Shown: positions 1 to 8,788 of the stretch, piece by piece | How positions within the stretch are numbered: position 1 is the first letter of the stretch | Layout: every line of letters starts with the position of its first letter | From: Thiomicrospira microaerophila | GTDB lineage: Bacteria > Pseudomonadota > Gammaproteobacteria > Thiomicrospirales > Thiomicrospiraceae | DNA length: 36,608 bases | NCBI RefSeq assembly: GCF_000934765.1 | Contig: NZ_JYNN01000026.1 | Location: forward strand, 1-36,608 | Direction: 5' to 3' | Notes under the pieces: model-generated | What the model saw: the letters and a program-made list of their open reading frames with translations, nothing else | Database searches by the model: none | Told to the model about the DNA's origin: nothing | Translations under genes and position numbers: made by a program

Positions 1-95
1 GTCAGCAAGAGCAAGCTCTTCTGTTACCGTTCGACTTGCATGTGTTAGGCCTGCCGCCAGCGTTCATTCTGAGCCAGGATCAAACTCTTCAGTTT
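1..95 (-). rRNA. rrs: 16S ribosomal RNA, 5' end (partial)
   Basis: Read on the minus strand, the left edge of the window is the start of 16S rRNA. The universal 27F segment (GAGTTTGATCCTGGCTCAG) is present, followed by the conserved GAACGCTGGCGGCAGGCCTA and CACATGCAAGTCGAACGGTA, then the V1 stem-loop AAGAGCTTGCTCTT. Aligning with the E. coli 5' end (AAAUUGAAGAG) puts nucleotide 1 near position 95. Only about 95 nt are inside the window, and the gene runs off the left edge. The V1 sequence is gammaproteobacterial in style but too short for a genus call. Confidence 0.97.
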
Positions 96-240
96 AATCT
101 TGAACATATATAAAACACTCGGAATTGACAAAGTTAACATGGAAGAATTGCTTCTACCTATACTTCATTTGTCGTTTCGAGTTAATTTTTGCTTCGGCGC
201 ATCTTCGCACTTCCACATAAATTATCTCTGAATTACCTGA

Positions 241-252
241 TTTTTAAAGAAC
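241..252 (-). promoter_or_regulatory. boxA antitermination site in the rRNA leader
   Basis: The minus strand reads GTTCTTTAAAAA, matching the gammaproteobacterial rrn boxA that recruits the NusB/NusE antitermination complex. It lies about 145 nt upstream of the mature 16S 5' end and downstream of both promoters, the expected position in the leader transcript. Confidence 0.8.
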
Positions 253-297
253 TTAATTCGTTCACTAAGCAAGTGTTTCTCACTCAGTAAGCCAGCT

Positions 298-326
298 ATT
301 CTAGCCAACTTCGAAACTCGTGTCAA
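298..326 (-). promoter_or_regulatory. rRNA operon promoter P2
   Basis: On the minus strand a perfect -35 TTGACA (321-326) and a -10 TAGAAT (298-303) are separated by exactly 17 bp. Immediately upstream is an A/T-rich stretch with runs of A and T (about 330-358) resembling an UP element. Transcription would start near 291. This is the stronger match of the two tandem promoters. Confidence 0.85.
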
Positions 327-402
327 TCGTTTTTTTCAAACTTTTTTCTGCAAATTTCGTTTCGTGTTTCTTCTTCAGCGCCTTAGCGTCGAAGTGAGGC
401 GT

Positions 403-430
403 ATTCTACAGACTATCCCGGTTCACGCAA
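403..430 (-). promoter_or_regulatory. rRNA operon promoter P1
   Basis: The minus strand carries -35 TTGCGT (425-430), a 16-bp spacer, and -10 TAGAAT (403-408) followed by ACGCCTC, a C-rich discriminator of the kind found at stringently controlled rRNA promoters. An A/T-rich tract (about 436-465) sits directly upstream as a likely UP element. Tandem P1/P2 promoters are typical of gammaproteobacterial rrn operons. Confidence 0.7.
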
Positions 431-494
431 GCGTTATTTCATAAAAAAACCAATCTTTTCTATAAACTCAACTTATACCCCAGTTACCACCAAG

Positions 495-503
495 TTATCC
501 ACA
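495..503 (+). promoter_or_regulatory. Consensus DnaA box (isolated)
   Basis: TTATCCACA is an exact match to the consensus 9-mer bound by DnaA. It lies between tyrS and the rrn promoters. Only this one copy was noticed in the gap, so it may be coincidental or a regulatory DnaA site rather than part of an origin. Confidence 0.35.
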
Positions 504-557
504 GAACTAATCACAGAACACGCCAAAACGCGCCTCTTTCCAACCAAATCTGATCTA

Positions 558-1748
558 CTATTCAATCGATATCCTTGCGAACTTTCTTTTTCCAACCTGA
601 AAAACCTGTGACTCTATATGACTAAATAGCTGTTTACTATCATCGAGCTTATCACCGTTTAATTTCACCGCACCCTGCTTTACCATTCGGTGTGCTTCAG
701 AGGTGGTCGCAACCAGGCCTGCTTCTTTTAAAAGATTAGCCAAAGGCATTTCGCCTTCAAAGGTATATTCTGGCATGTCATCTGGAATCGCATTTTTAGA
801 GAAGCGGGTTTCAAAATCATTCAATGCCGCTGTTGCCGCCTGCTCGGAGTGAAAGCGGGCAACCAACTCCATCGCCAACTTTACTTTAATGTTACGGGGG
901 TTTTCACCTTCAGCCACGGCTTGCTTATAACCCGCGATGGTTTCAAGACTCTCAAAACTGAGAAGCTCAAAGTAACGCCACATCAGTTCATCAGATACAG
1001 ACATGACTTTTCCAAACAAATCATTGGGCGCATCCTGTATAGCTATATAGTTATTGAGTGACTTTGACATTTTCTGCACACCATCCAATCCTTCAAGAAT
1101 TGGCATGGTTAAGGTAACCTGTGGCTTTTTGCCAAAATGCTGCTGAAGCTGACGCCCCATTAATAGATTAAACTTTTGATCTGTACCGCCTAACTCAACA
1201 TCTGCCTCCATCATCACAGAGTCATAACCCTGCACCAGTGGATATAAAAACTCATGTATCGCAATCGGCGTTCCAGAACGGTAGCGTTCATCAAAGTCAT
1301 TACGCTCTAACATTCTGGCTACGGTCGTGGTAGCGGCTAGTTTTATCATCTCAGCGGCGGTCAAGGCATTAAACCAAGCCGAGTTAAACACCACTTTTGT
1401 TTTTGCGGGATCGAGGATCTTGAAAACCTGGTCTTGATAGGTCTGTGCATTTTCAGCTATTTTTTCTGCAGACAAGGGTGGGCGGGTTGCACTTTTACCG
1501 GTTGGATCACCAATCATCGCGGTGAAGTCGCCGATTAAAAAGTGTACATCGTGCCCCAAATCTTGAAACTGCTTGAGTTTATTGATTAACACGGTATGAC
1601 CTAAATGCAAATCCGGTGCAGTCGGGTCAAAACCTGCTTTAATCACCAGAGGGCGATCGAGCTTTAATTTTTCTATTAACTCGGCCTCAACTAAAATTTC
1701 TTCGGCGCCACGCTTAATAATGGCTAATTGTTGTTCAATATTCAGCAT
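558..1748 (-). CDS. tyrS: Tyrosyl-tRNA synthetase
   Basis: TyrS charges tRNA-Tyr with tyrosine in the cytosol. The 396-residue product has the class I HIGH signature as HLGH (residues 48-51) and the KMSKS loop (226-230). Its C-terminal segment of about 65 residues looks like an S4 RNA-binding domain ([13 protein letters not shown]). The start [14 protein letters not shown] matches the usual family N-terminus. The gene lies directly upstream of the rRNA operon on the same strand, an arrangement also known in Pseudomonas. No convincing terminator separates them, so readthrough into the rrn promoters is possible. Codons for EAGLVAT carry a near-copy of the palindromic repeat at 711-724. Confidence 0.97.
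   Translation of the reverse strand: MLNIEQQLAIIKRGAEEILVEAELIEKLKLDRPLVIKAGFDPTAPDLHLGHTVLINKLKQFQDLGHDVHFLIGDFTAMIGDPTGKSATRPPLSAEKIAENAQTYQDQVFKILDPAKTKVVFNSAWFNALTAAEMIKLAATTTVARMLERNDFDERYRSGTPIAIHEFLYPLVQGYDSVMMEADVELGGTDQKFNLLMGRQLQQHFGKKPQVTLTMPILEGLDGVQKMSKSLNNYIAIQDAPNDLFGKVMSVSDELMWRYFELLSFESLETIAGYKQAVAEGENPRNIKVKLAMELVARFHSEQAATAALNDFETRFSKNAIPDDMPEYTFEGEMPLANLLKEAGLVATTSEAHRMVKQGAVKLNGDKLDDSKQLFSHIESQVFQVGKRKFARISIE
711..724. repeat. Near-copy of the AACCAGGCCTGGTT palindrome (in tyrS)
   Basis: The plus strand reads AACCAGGCCTGCTT, one base different from the palindrome found elsewhere in the window. It lies inside tyrS, where the minus strand encodes A-G-L-V. Confidence 0.6.
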
Positions 1749-1764
1749 CTTTAGTTTTCCAATC

Positions 1765-2712
1765 TTAACCGCACAACACGGTATCTGTATTTAATTCTAA
1801 CTTTCCAGTTAACTGTGTCACCGATGTTAAGCCGCGCTTTTGTAAGTAGCGGGCTATTTGCTTGTTCATTTTTACAATCAATAAAGGATCTTTAGCCAGC
1901 GATGTACCGACGGCAACCATCGTTGCGCCGGCTAAAAAGAATTCAATTGCATCTTCAGCGCAGCTAATTCCCCCCAAACCAATAATAGGAATATGGTGTT
2001 GTTTGGCGACCTGATAAACCTGGTGCACTTTCAGCAGCGCAACCGGCTTAATGGCCGGACCAGACAAGCCACCTTGGTTATTACCCAAATCAGGCTTCCA
2101 ATTATTAATATTAATAGACATACCCATCAGGGTATTGATTGCCGACAGCGCATCTGCACCCGCATCAATAACTCGCTGCGCACCGAGCGCAATATCGGTT
2201 TGATTGGGTGATAGTTTTACAACCAGGGGTTTAGTGGTACTGGCACGACAGGCTTCCACCACTCTTGCCGCCATGTCTGGATCATTACCAAAAGCCGCGC
2301 CCCCTTTTTTTACGTTTGGGCAAGAGATATTAATTTCCAAACCTGAAAGCGCTGTTTGATCAAAACGACGACACACCTCGGCATATTCTTCGATTGACGA
2401 GCCGGATACATTGGCAAAAAAACGTGTTTGGTTATAATCCAGTTGCGGAAGAAGCTGATTTACCACATAATCCACACCCGGGTTTTGTAAACCAATTGAA
2501 TTAAGCAGTCCGTTTGGACTTTCCCAAACGCGATCGGGCTTATTGCCCAACTTTGGTTCGAGTGTGGTGCCTTTTAGAAATACGGCGCCCACGTCCTGAT
2601 TACGAAAACCAGACACCGCGGGATACTCTAAACCATAGCCCGCATTGCCGGATGCCATCGCAATCGGCGAGTTGCAGGTTATACCGCAAATATTAACGGA
2701 TAGATCAATCAC
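1765..2712 (-). CDS. pyrD: Dihydroorotate dehydrogenase, class 1B catalytic subunit
   Basis: This enzyme oxidises dihydroorotate to orotate in pyrimidine synthesis. The 315-residue FMN barrel carries class 1 hallmarks: IGLQNPG (73-79), [11 protein letters not shown] with the catalytic base Cys131, [14 protein letters not shown] and [10 protein letters not shown] (214-223). These match class 1B (PyrDB) proteins closely. Class 2 enzymes, the usual gammaproteobacterial type, use a catalytic Ser and have an N-terminal membrane extension, both absent here. Class 1B enzymes normally pair with PyrK, an FAD/2Fe-2S subunit that passes electrons to NAD, and no pyrK is in this window. The start codon is GTG, preceded by AAGGTG at 5-nt spacing. 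The tyrS start lies 16 bp downstream, so the two are probably co-transcribed. Confidence 0.92.
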   Translation of the reverse strand: MIDLSVNICGITCNSPIAMASGNAGYGLEYPAVSGFRNQDVGAVFLKGTTLEPKLGNKPDRVWESPNGLLNSIGLQNPGVDYVVNQLLPQLDYNQTRFFANVSGSSIEEYAEVCRRFDQTALSGLEINISCPNVKKGGAAFGNDPDMAARVVEACRASTTKPLVVKLSPNQTDIALGAQRVIDAGADALSAINTLMGMSININNWKPDLGNNQGGLSGPAIKPVALLKVHQVYQVAKQHHIPIIGLGGISCAEDAIEFFLAGATMVAVGTSLAKDPLLIVKMNKQIARYLQKRGLTSVTQLTGKLELNTDTVLCG

Positions 2713-2729
2713 AATGACACCTTAAATTT

Positions 2730-3191
2730 ATGTTACATATTATTTTATACGAACCCGAAATTCCGCAGAACACCGGCGCTTTAATTCGACTGAGTGCTAA
2801 CATGGGCGCACACCTTCATCTCATCCACCCCTTCGCATTTGATTTAAGCGAGAAACGTGTTCGACGTGCCGGATTAGACTATCATGAAATGGCTAATGTA
2901 TATCAACATGACAACCTGGAAGCCTGCCTTGACAAGGTTAAACCTAATCGTGTTTTTGCGCTAACGACCAAAGCCACGCGTCATTACCATCAGGCAAGCT
3001 ACCAAATAGGCGATGCCTTTTTATTTGGGCCGGAAAGCCGCGGATTACCTGAAGCGGTTAGAAACAGTGTGCCCGAAGCACAGCGTTTACGCATCCCAAT
3101 GGTTGCCAACGCCCGCAGCATGAACCTAGCCAATGCGGTTTCTGTCATGGCGTACGAAGCTTGGCGACAACTCGATTTTCAACCGCTTTGA
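2730..3191 (+). CDS. trmL: tRNA (cytidine/uridine-2'-O-)-methyltransferase TrmL
   Basis: TrmL is a SPOUT (trefoil-knot) enzyme that 2'-O-methylates the wobble base, position 34, of tRNA-Leu isoacceptors using S-adenosylmethionine. The 153-residue product has the typical N-terminus (LYEPEIPQNTG), the motif FGPESRGLP (99-107) and the C-terminal knot segment RIPMVANARSMNLANAVSVM. Its length equals the family norm. The ATG is 17 bp from the divergent pyrD start, and no clear Shine-Dalgarno sequence precedes it. It converges on gpsA, with a 38-bp palindrome between them. In E. coli trmL also lies beside the secB-gpsA cluster. Confidence 0.95.
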   Translation: MLHIILYEPEIPQNTGALIRLSANMGAHLHLIHPFAFDLSEKRVRRAGLDYHEMANVYQHDNLEACLDKVKPNRVFALTTKATRHYHQASYQIGDAFLFGPESRGLPEAVRNSVPEAQRLRIPMVANARSMNLANAVSVMAYEAWRQLDFQPL

Positions 3192-3202
3192 ACCTTCTAA
3201 CT

Positions 3203-3240
3203 GAGCCAGTTTGCAACCAGGCCTGGTTGCAAACTGGCTC
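3203..3240. terminator. 38-bp perfect palindrome between convergent trmL and gpsA
   Basis: The arms at 3203-3221 and 3222-3240 are exact reverse complements (19 bp each, no spacer), running from GAGCCAGTTTGC to the AACCAGGCCTGGTT core at the centre. It lies 12 nt after the trmL stop and 5 nt before the gpsA stop, and so probably acts as a bidirectional terminator. The following T-tracts are poor. The centre is one of six copies of the ACCAGGCCTGGT repeat. Confidence 0.75.
3215..3228. repeat. AACCAGGCCTGGTT palindromic repeat, copy 1
   Basis: Exact 14-bp palindrome at the centre of the larger hairpin between trmL and gpsA. It shares the ACCAGGCCTGGT core with five other sites in the window. 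Confidence 0.85.
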
Positions 3241-3244
3241 AATT

Positions 3245-4252
3245 TCAGGCTGTTTTTTCTGACTTTAATGAGCGTGACAGTAGTTGCTGAACAGCTTGCT
3301 TTGGCGTTATTTGCTGGGTAACAAGGGCATAAACCTGCTCCATGATTGGCAGGTCTAACCCATGCTTTTCCGCTAACGCCTTAACCACCTTCACCGCTTT
3401 CATACCCTCAACCACTTGGCCGATATCCTGCTGAACTTCAACGGCTGTTTTGCCTGAGCGGGCTAACATCAAACCAAATCGTCGGTTGCGGGATAAATCA
3501 TCGGTACAGGTCAGCACCAAGTCACCCAATCCCGCCAACCCCATCAGCGTCTCTGGCTGGGCCTGATATAAGGCGGCAAAGCGCATCATCTCGACCATTC
3601 CTCGTGAAATCAAGGCGGCGCGTGCATTCGCCCCCAAACCCAAGCCATCACTCACACCCGTCGCAATCGCCATAATGTTTTTATAGGCACCGCCGACTTC
3701 AACCCCAGCAATATCGGACTGCGTGTAAACTCTAAAGTTTTGGTAATGAAACACATCCGCCCAAAATGACGCCTGTTCCGCATCTGGTGAGGCGCTTACC
3801 ATGGCGGTAGGCAAACCCTTGGCCACCTCATCGGCAAAAGTAGGCCCCGATAGCACTGCCATCGCTGTGTCCGCCCCCCATTCATCCATTACTACCTGAT
3901 GAAGCAATCGCTGTCCTTGCGGTTCAAACCCCTTGGTTGCTGAGGCAAGATACGCAGGCGCATGCAGCATATGCTGCTTAACTCTAACTAATACCGTAGC
4001 AAACGCATCGCTCGGCACAACAAACAACACACCTTCAACCTGTTTCAACGCGTCTTCAAGGCTAGATGTTACCACCAGGCCTGGTGGCAACAGAACGCCA
4101 GGCAAGTAACGTTGATTTTGATTTTGCAGAGCTATTTGTTCCGCATGGGTCGCACTGTGCGCCCACAAACAGACGCTTTGCCCCGCTTTGGCCAAATGAA
4201 TCGCCAAGGCGGAGCCCCAAGCGCCCGCCCCTAGAACCGCGATACGCGCCAT
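3245..4252 (-). CDS. gpsA: Glycerol-3-phosphate dehydrogenase [NAD(P)+]
   Basis: GpsA reduces dihydroxyacetone phosphate to sn-glycerol 3-phosphate, the backbone for phospholipid synthesis, in the cytosol. The 335-residue protein has an N-terminal Rossmann motif GAGAWG (8-13), the conserved Lys107 in SATKGFE, and the catalytic-domain signature EVGGAYKNIMAIATG with Lys191. GANARAALISRG and TCTDDLSRNRRFG are also typical. It is last in the operon yibN-grxC-secB-gpsA, with only 5 bp to secB. Codons 56-61 (PPGLVV) contain a copy of the ACCAGGCCTGGT palindrome in a loop region of the NAD-binding domain. Confidence 0.97.
   Translation of the reverse strand: MARIAVLGAGAWGSALAIHLAKAGQSVCLWAHSATHAEQIALQNQNQRYLPGVLLPPGLVVTSSLEDALKQVEGVLFVVPSDAFATVLVRVKQHMLHAPAYLASATKGFEPQGQRLLHQVVMDEWGADTAMAVLSGPTFADEVAKGLPTAMVSASPDAEQASFWADVFHYQNFRVYTQSDIAGVEVGGAYKNIMAIATGVSDGLGLGANARAALISRGMVEMMRFAALYQAQPETLMGLAGLGDLVLTCTDDLSRNRRFGLMLARSGKTAVEVQQDIGQVVEGMKAVKVVKALAEKHGLDLPIMEQVYALVTQQITPKQAVQQLLSRSLKSEKTA
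4072..4087. repeat. CCACCAGGCCTGGTGG palindrome, copy 2 (in gpsA)
   Basis: Exact 16-bp palindrome containing the 12-bp core ACCAGGCCTGGT (4074-4085). It lies within gpsA and encodes P-G-L-V on the minus strand. Confidence 0.85.
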
Positions 4253-4257
4253 ATAAC

Positions 4258-4743
4258 CTAGCCGATTTCTGCCTGAGGTTGGGTGTTTGGCTGAGCCTTA
4301 TCACCCTCTTGCTGTTGACGCTGTTGCATATGGTTGGCATAAAGCGCATCAAAGTTTACCGGGTCAACCAATAACTGTGGGAAACCGCCACGCACCACCA
4401 AATCCGACACGGCTTCACGTGCAAACGGAAACAGAACATTTGGACACTGACTGCCTAACATGTAACCTAACTCGGCTTCACTAAAGCCCGTCATGACAAA
4501 AATACCCGCCTGCTCAACTTCACATAAAAACGCGACCTTATCACCTACGTTAACCGTTACCGTCAAACGAATTAACGCGTGAAAGGTAGACTCTTCAAGT
4601 TTTGAGCTTTCTACGTTTAGATTGACATCCATTTTTGGCTCAAACTCTTGCGCAAAGATTTGCGGCGAATTCGGTGCTTCAAATGAAATGTTTTTGGTAT
4701 AGACTTTACGGATTAAAAACTTTTTTTCTTGCTGTTCAGACAT
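4258..4743 (-). CDS. secB: Protein-export chaperone SecB
   Basis: SecB is a cytosolic tetrameric chaperone that keeps precursor proteins unfolded and delivers them to SecA for export. The 161-residue product contains the core SecB blocks: VYTKNISFEAPNSP near residue 14, CEVEQAGIF, the GSQCPNVLFPFAREAVSDLV stretch and GGFPQLLVDPVNFDALY. A Gln-rich tail of about 20 residues follows, a low-complexity end seen in many SecB proteins. It sits 16 bp downstream of grxC and 5 bp upstream of gpsA in the conserved grxC-secB-gpsA order. Identification is secure. Confidence 0.97.
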   Translation of the reverse strand: MSEQQEKKFLIRKVYTKNISFEAPNSPQIFAQEFEPKMDVNLNVESSKLEESTFHALIRLTVTVNVGDKVAFLCEVEQAGIFVMTGFSEAELGYMLGSQCPNVLFPFAREAVSDLVVRGGFPQLLVDPVNFDALYANHMQQRQQQEGDKAQPNTQPQAEIG

Positions 4744-4759
4744 GTTTATTCTCTATTTT

Positions 4760-5014
4760 TTAACTATTTAACAATTGGTCAAGTTGGCCGTTTCTATCAG
4801 CCGCATAAAGCTCATCACAGCCACCAACATGGACATCATTTATAAAAATCTGCGGAATGGTATTACGCCGAGAACGCTGTTCCATTTCTCGCCATAATTC
4901 ATTCGAGCCAGTGACATCGATGACTTGATATGCCAAAGCACGCCCATCAAGCAAGGCTTTAGCACGGGTGCAGTAAGGACAGGTTTTATTAAGGTAAATG
5001 ACAATATTCGCCAT
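4760..5014 (-). CDS. grxC: Glutaredoxin 3
   Basis: GrxC is a small glutathione-dependent thiol-disulfide oxidoreductase of the cytosol. The 84-residue product has the dithiol active site CPYC (Cys12 and Cys15), the cis-Pro segment NTIPQIFINDVHVGGCDEL with the family-typical third Cys, and GrxC-like length. Its ATG overlaps the stop codon of the upstream rhodanese gene (TAATG), implying translational coupling. secB follows after 16 bp, which is the conserved gammaproteobacterial order. Confidence 0.96.
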   Translation of the reverse strand: MANIVIYLNKTCPYCTRAKALLDGRALAYQVIDVTGSNELWREMEQRSRRNTIPQIFINDVHVGGCDELYAADRNGQLDQLLNS

Positions 5015-5466
5015 TAGGCTCTCCCTTTCTTTCGTGCCGCTTTACGTGACACAGGTTGATTTACCGGCAATCCGGCCATTTTCCAAGACAAAATTCCACC
5101 GCGTAAATTGGCCACCTTGGTGAATCCCTCTTTTACTAATGTGGTAGCCGCACCGGCTGAGCGTGCTCCCGACTGGCAATAAACTAATACGGCCTTATCT
5201 TTATAGCTAGACAAGCTAGATAGTTTCGCTTTCAAGTCACCGACGGGTATATGACGCGCTTCACCAATAAAGCCCGTTTTATATTCGGCATCCGAGCGCA
5301 CATCAATCACTAATGCGCCTTGATTGTAATAGCGTGTGGCTTCTTCCGGCGACATTTGCTGATAACCTAAGAAACGATCACCCACATAACTGTACAACAA
5401 CATCAACGCAACAATACCCAATGCAATAAAAAGCAAAAACTCTTGCTTCATAAATTCTAAAAACAT
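5014..5466 (-). CDS. yibN: Membrane-anchored rhodanese-like protein (YibN family)
   Basis: A single rhodanese domain with the active-site loop CQSGARS, preceded by one hydrophobic segment (about residues 9-26) that would anchor it in the inner membrane. The domain runs from about residue 40 (SPEEATRYYNQ, VIDVRSDAEY) to the GGILSWKMAGLPV end, with a basic tail RKAARKKGRA. Length is 150 residues. Rhodaneses transfer sulfane sulfur, but the substrate of YibN proteins is not established. It opens the operon with grxC, secB and gpsA and is divergent from gpmI, as in many gammaproteobacteria. AAGGTG lies 5 nt before the ATG. Confidence 0.88.
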   Translation of the reverse strand: MFLEFMKQEFLLFIALGIVALMLLYSYVGDRFLGYQQMSPEEATRYYNQGALVIDVRSDAEYKTGFIGEARHIPVGDLKAKLSSLSSYKDKAVLVYCQSGARSAGAATTLVKEGFTKVANLRGGILSWKMAGLPVNQPVSRKAARKKGRA

Positions 5467-5554
5467 AATGACACCTTGGCGATTAAAAATTTAAACCTAA
5501 TGATTTTAACAGTGAAACTCGCTACAATGAATTGAATTTTTATATTTTTACTGG

Positions 5555-7123
5555 ATGAAGACCAATATGAGCAAATCATACCAACCAAAACACCGTCCTG
5601 TCGGCCTGATTATCCTTGATGGCTGGGGACATAATCCCAATACTGAACACAACGCGATAGCACAAGCCAATACGCCTTTTTGGGATAGTTTGCTTGCCAA
5701 CCACCCCCATACCTTAATTCACACATCAGGTTTAAATGTAGGACTACCGGATGGACAAATGGGCAACTCTGAAGTGGGCCATCTAAACCTTGGTGCGGGT
5801 CGCGTGGTTTATCAAGAACTAACGCGTATTCAAAAAGCGATTGACGAGGGAAACTTTTTCGATAACAGCGCCTTTACGCATGCGATCGACAAAGCCAGTT
5901 CACGTGGACGTGCTGTGCATATTATGGGGTTACTCTCTGATGGTGGCGTTCACTCACACATTGAACACATTAAAGCCGCACTGACATTAGCAGTGCAACG
6001 CGGTGCCAAAACACACCTGCATGTATTCACCGATGGGCGTGATACCGCCCCTCAAAGTGCCTTAGGTTATATCAAAGACATTGAAGCCCACATGAAATCC
6101 ATTGGTGGTGGCCGGATCGCATCCATTACAGGGCGCTATTTTGCACTTGATAGGGATAACCGCTGGGATCGAGTTCAGCAAGCCTATGAGGTGATTACTA
6201 GCGGGAAAGCAATATTCACCTGCAAAAGCGCGAAACAAGCGATAAATGAAGCCTATGAACGCGGCGAAACCGATGAGTTTATTCAAGCCACCAGCATCTT
6301 GCGCAAGAGCGGCAAAAAAGTGAAAGTAAAGGATGGTGATACGGTTATTTTCATGAACTACCGCTCTGATCGCGCCAGACAATTAACCCGCGCTTTTATC
6401 GAAAATGACTTTGCAGATTTCCACAGGGATTCGACGCCGGTACTTAGCGAGTTTGTTACCCTGACCGAATACAATAAAAACTTTAACGTACCGGTCGCTT
6501 TTCGCCCTAGTAAGCTAATCAATACCTATGGCGAATGGGTTTCCAAACACAACCTGAATCAGCTTCGTATTGCCGAAACTGAAAAGTATGCCCACGTCAC
6601 CTTCTTTTTTAATGGCGGTATTGAAGCGCCCTACAAGGGCGAAGATCGCATCCTTATCCCCTCACCCAAGGTTGCAACCTATGACTTACAACCTGAAATG
6701 AGCGTCGGTGAAGTGGCCGATCAACTTTGCCAAGCGATTGAATCAGGAAAATATGACACCTTTATCTGCAACCTTGCCAACCCGGATATGGTGGGACACT
6801 CGGGCAATATGGAGGCATGCATCAAAGCCGTGGAATCCGTCGATGCGGCTATCGAAAAAATTGTAGCAGCGCTGCAAAAAGCCGATGGTGAAGTGATTAT
6901 TACGGCTGACCATGGTAACGTAGAACAATTATGGGACGAAAGTACCAATAGCCCTTTGACAGCACACACCACTAATCCTGTACCCTTGGTCTATGTGGGG
7001 CACAAAACATGCCATCTACGCGATAAGGGCAGCTTACCAGACGTGATTCCAACGCTGTTTGATATGATGGAACTTGAACAACCGGCAGAAATGACCGGTA
7101 TCAGTTTGTTAAAAGCGGAATAA
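5555..7123 (+). CDS. gpmI: 2,3-bisphosphoglycerate-independent phosphoglycerate mutase
   Basis: GpmI interconverts 3- and 2-phosphoglycerate in glycolysis and gluconeogenesis with two Mn ions in the cytosol. The 522-residue product has the metal ligand Asp22 in LDGWG and the phosphorylated Ser72 in GQMGNSEVGHLNLGAGR. It also has VFTDGRDT, GRYFALDRDNRWDR, MNYRSDRARQ, NPDMVGHSG and the C-terminal TADHGNVEQ metal site. The family is usually about 510-515 residues. A second in-frame ATG at 5567 (MSKSYQ) has a slightly better purine-rich upstream sequence (GGATGAAG) and may be the true start. The gene diverges from yibN and converges on gdhA. Confidence 0.96.
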   Translation: MKTNMSKSYQPKHRPVGLIILDGWGHNPNTEHNAIAQANTPFWDSLLANHPHTLIHTSGLNVGLPDGQMGNSEVGHLNLGAGRVVYQELTRIQKAIDEGNFFDNSAFTHAIDKASSRGRAVHIMGLLSDGGVHSHIEHIKAALTLAVQRGAKTHLHVFTDGRDTAPQSALGYIKDIEAHMKSIGGGRIASITGRYFALDRDNRWDRVQQAYEVITSGKAIFTCKSAKQAINEAYERGETDEFIQATSILRKSGKKVKVKDGDTVIFMNYRSDRARQLTRAFIENDFADFHRDSTPVLSEFVTLTEYNKNFNVPVAFRPSKLINTYGEWVSKHNLNQLRIAETEKYAHVTFFFNGGIEAPYKGEDRILIPSPKVATYDLQPEMSVGEVADQLCQAIESGKYDTFICNLANPDMVGHSGNMEACIKAVESVDAAIEKIVAALQKADGEVIITADHGNVEQLWDESTNSPLTAHTTNPVPLVYVGHKTCHLRDKGSLPDVIPTLFDMMELEQPAEMTGISLLKAE

Positions 7124-7126
7124 AAC

Positions 7127-7140
7127 AACCAGGCCTGGTT
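7127..7140. repeat. AACCAGGCCTGGTT palindromic repeat, copy 3
   Basis: Exact 14-bp palindrome 3 nt after the gpmI stop codon. Confidence 0.85.
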
Positions 7141-7150
7141 GCTTGAATCT

Positions 7151-7164
7151 AACCAGGCCTGGTT
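7151..7164. repeat. AACCAGGCCTGGTT palindromic repeat, copy 4
   Basis: Exact 14-bp palindrome, 24 bp from copy 3 (start to start), in the same convergent gap. Confidence 0.85.
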
Positions 7165-7188
7165 TTAAGTTAGCACAACACGTTTGGA

Positions 7189-8547
<1,359 letters not shown>

Positions 8548-8623
8548 CTATCCTCGTAAACTCGTATTAATACATTTACATTATTATTTTTTAATGGCTC
8601 CAGCTATTCGGAACCAGCAGGCT

Positions 8624-8629
8624 ATTATA
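8624..8629 (-). promoter_or_regulatory. Candidate -10 element for gdhA
   Basis: A perfect TATAAT occurs on the minus strand about 86 bp upstream of the gdhA start. No good -35 hexamer is found 16-18 bp further upstream, so it would need an activator or be weak. Confidence 0.35.
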
Positions 8630-8754
8630 AAATACAAACCACTAAACCCCTAGCCTAAGCCCAAGATAAAAATTGAGCGTTTCCCTATCTATTAGCAATA
8701 AAAATCACTAACATAGAGCTGAAACCCTGTTGTACTAAGCAATAATCAAATACA

Positions 8755-8783
8755 TTGACACCAAGCCGTTAAAGAAGTAGAAT
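8755..8783 (+). promoter_or_regulatory. gltB promoter
   Basis: A perfect -35 TTGACA (8755-8760) is followed after 17 bp by -10 TAGAAT (8778-8783). These are the same hexamers and spacing as rrn P2, suggesting strong sigma70 transcription of gltBD. The start would fall near 8790, about 135 nt before the gltB ATG. Confidence 0.8.
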
Positions 8784-8788
8784 CGTCA

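Larger units (their letters stand above)
7127..7164. terminator. Bidirectional hairpin made of two palindromic repeats (gpmI/gdhA)
   Basis: Two exact AACCAGGCCTGGTT copies (7127-7140 and 7151-7164) are separated by 10 nt. Because each is its own reverse complement, they can pair with each other as a 14-bp stem with a 10-nt loop. The plus side continues with TT after the second copy. It lies in the 65-bp gap between convergent gpmI and gdhA, where a terminator is expected. Confidence 0.7.

Noticed and set aside
420-557. Possible replication origin near the DnaA box
   Set aside because: Only one DnaA box and no dnaA, dnaN, gidA or cluster of 9-mers are present. The A/T-rich stretches are explained by the rrn UP elements.
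4066-4374. Plus-strand reading frame opposite gpsA/secB (about 100 codons)
   Set aside because: It is antisense to two well-supported conserved genes, has no family resemblance and has no credible ribosome-binding site.
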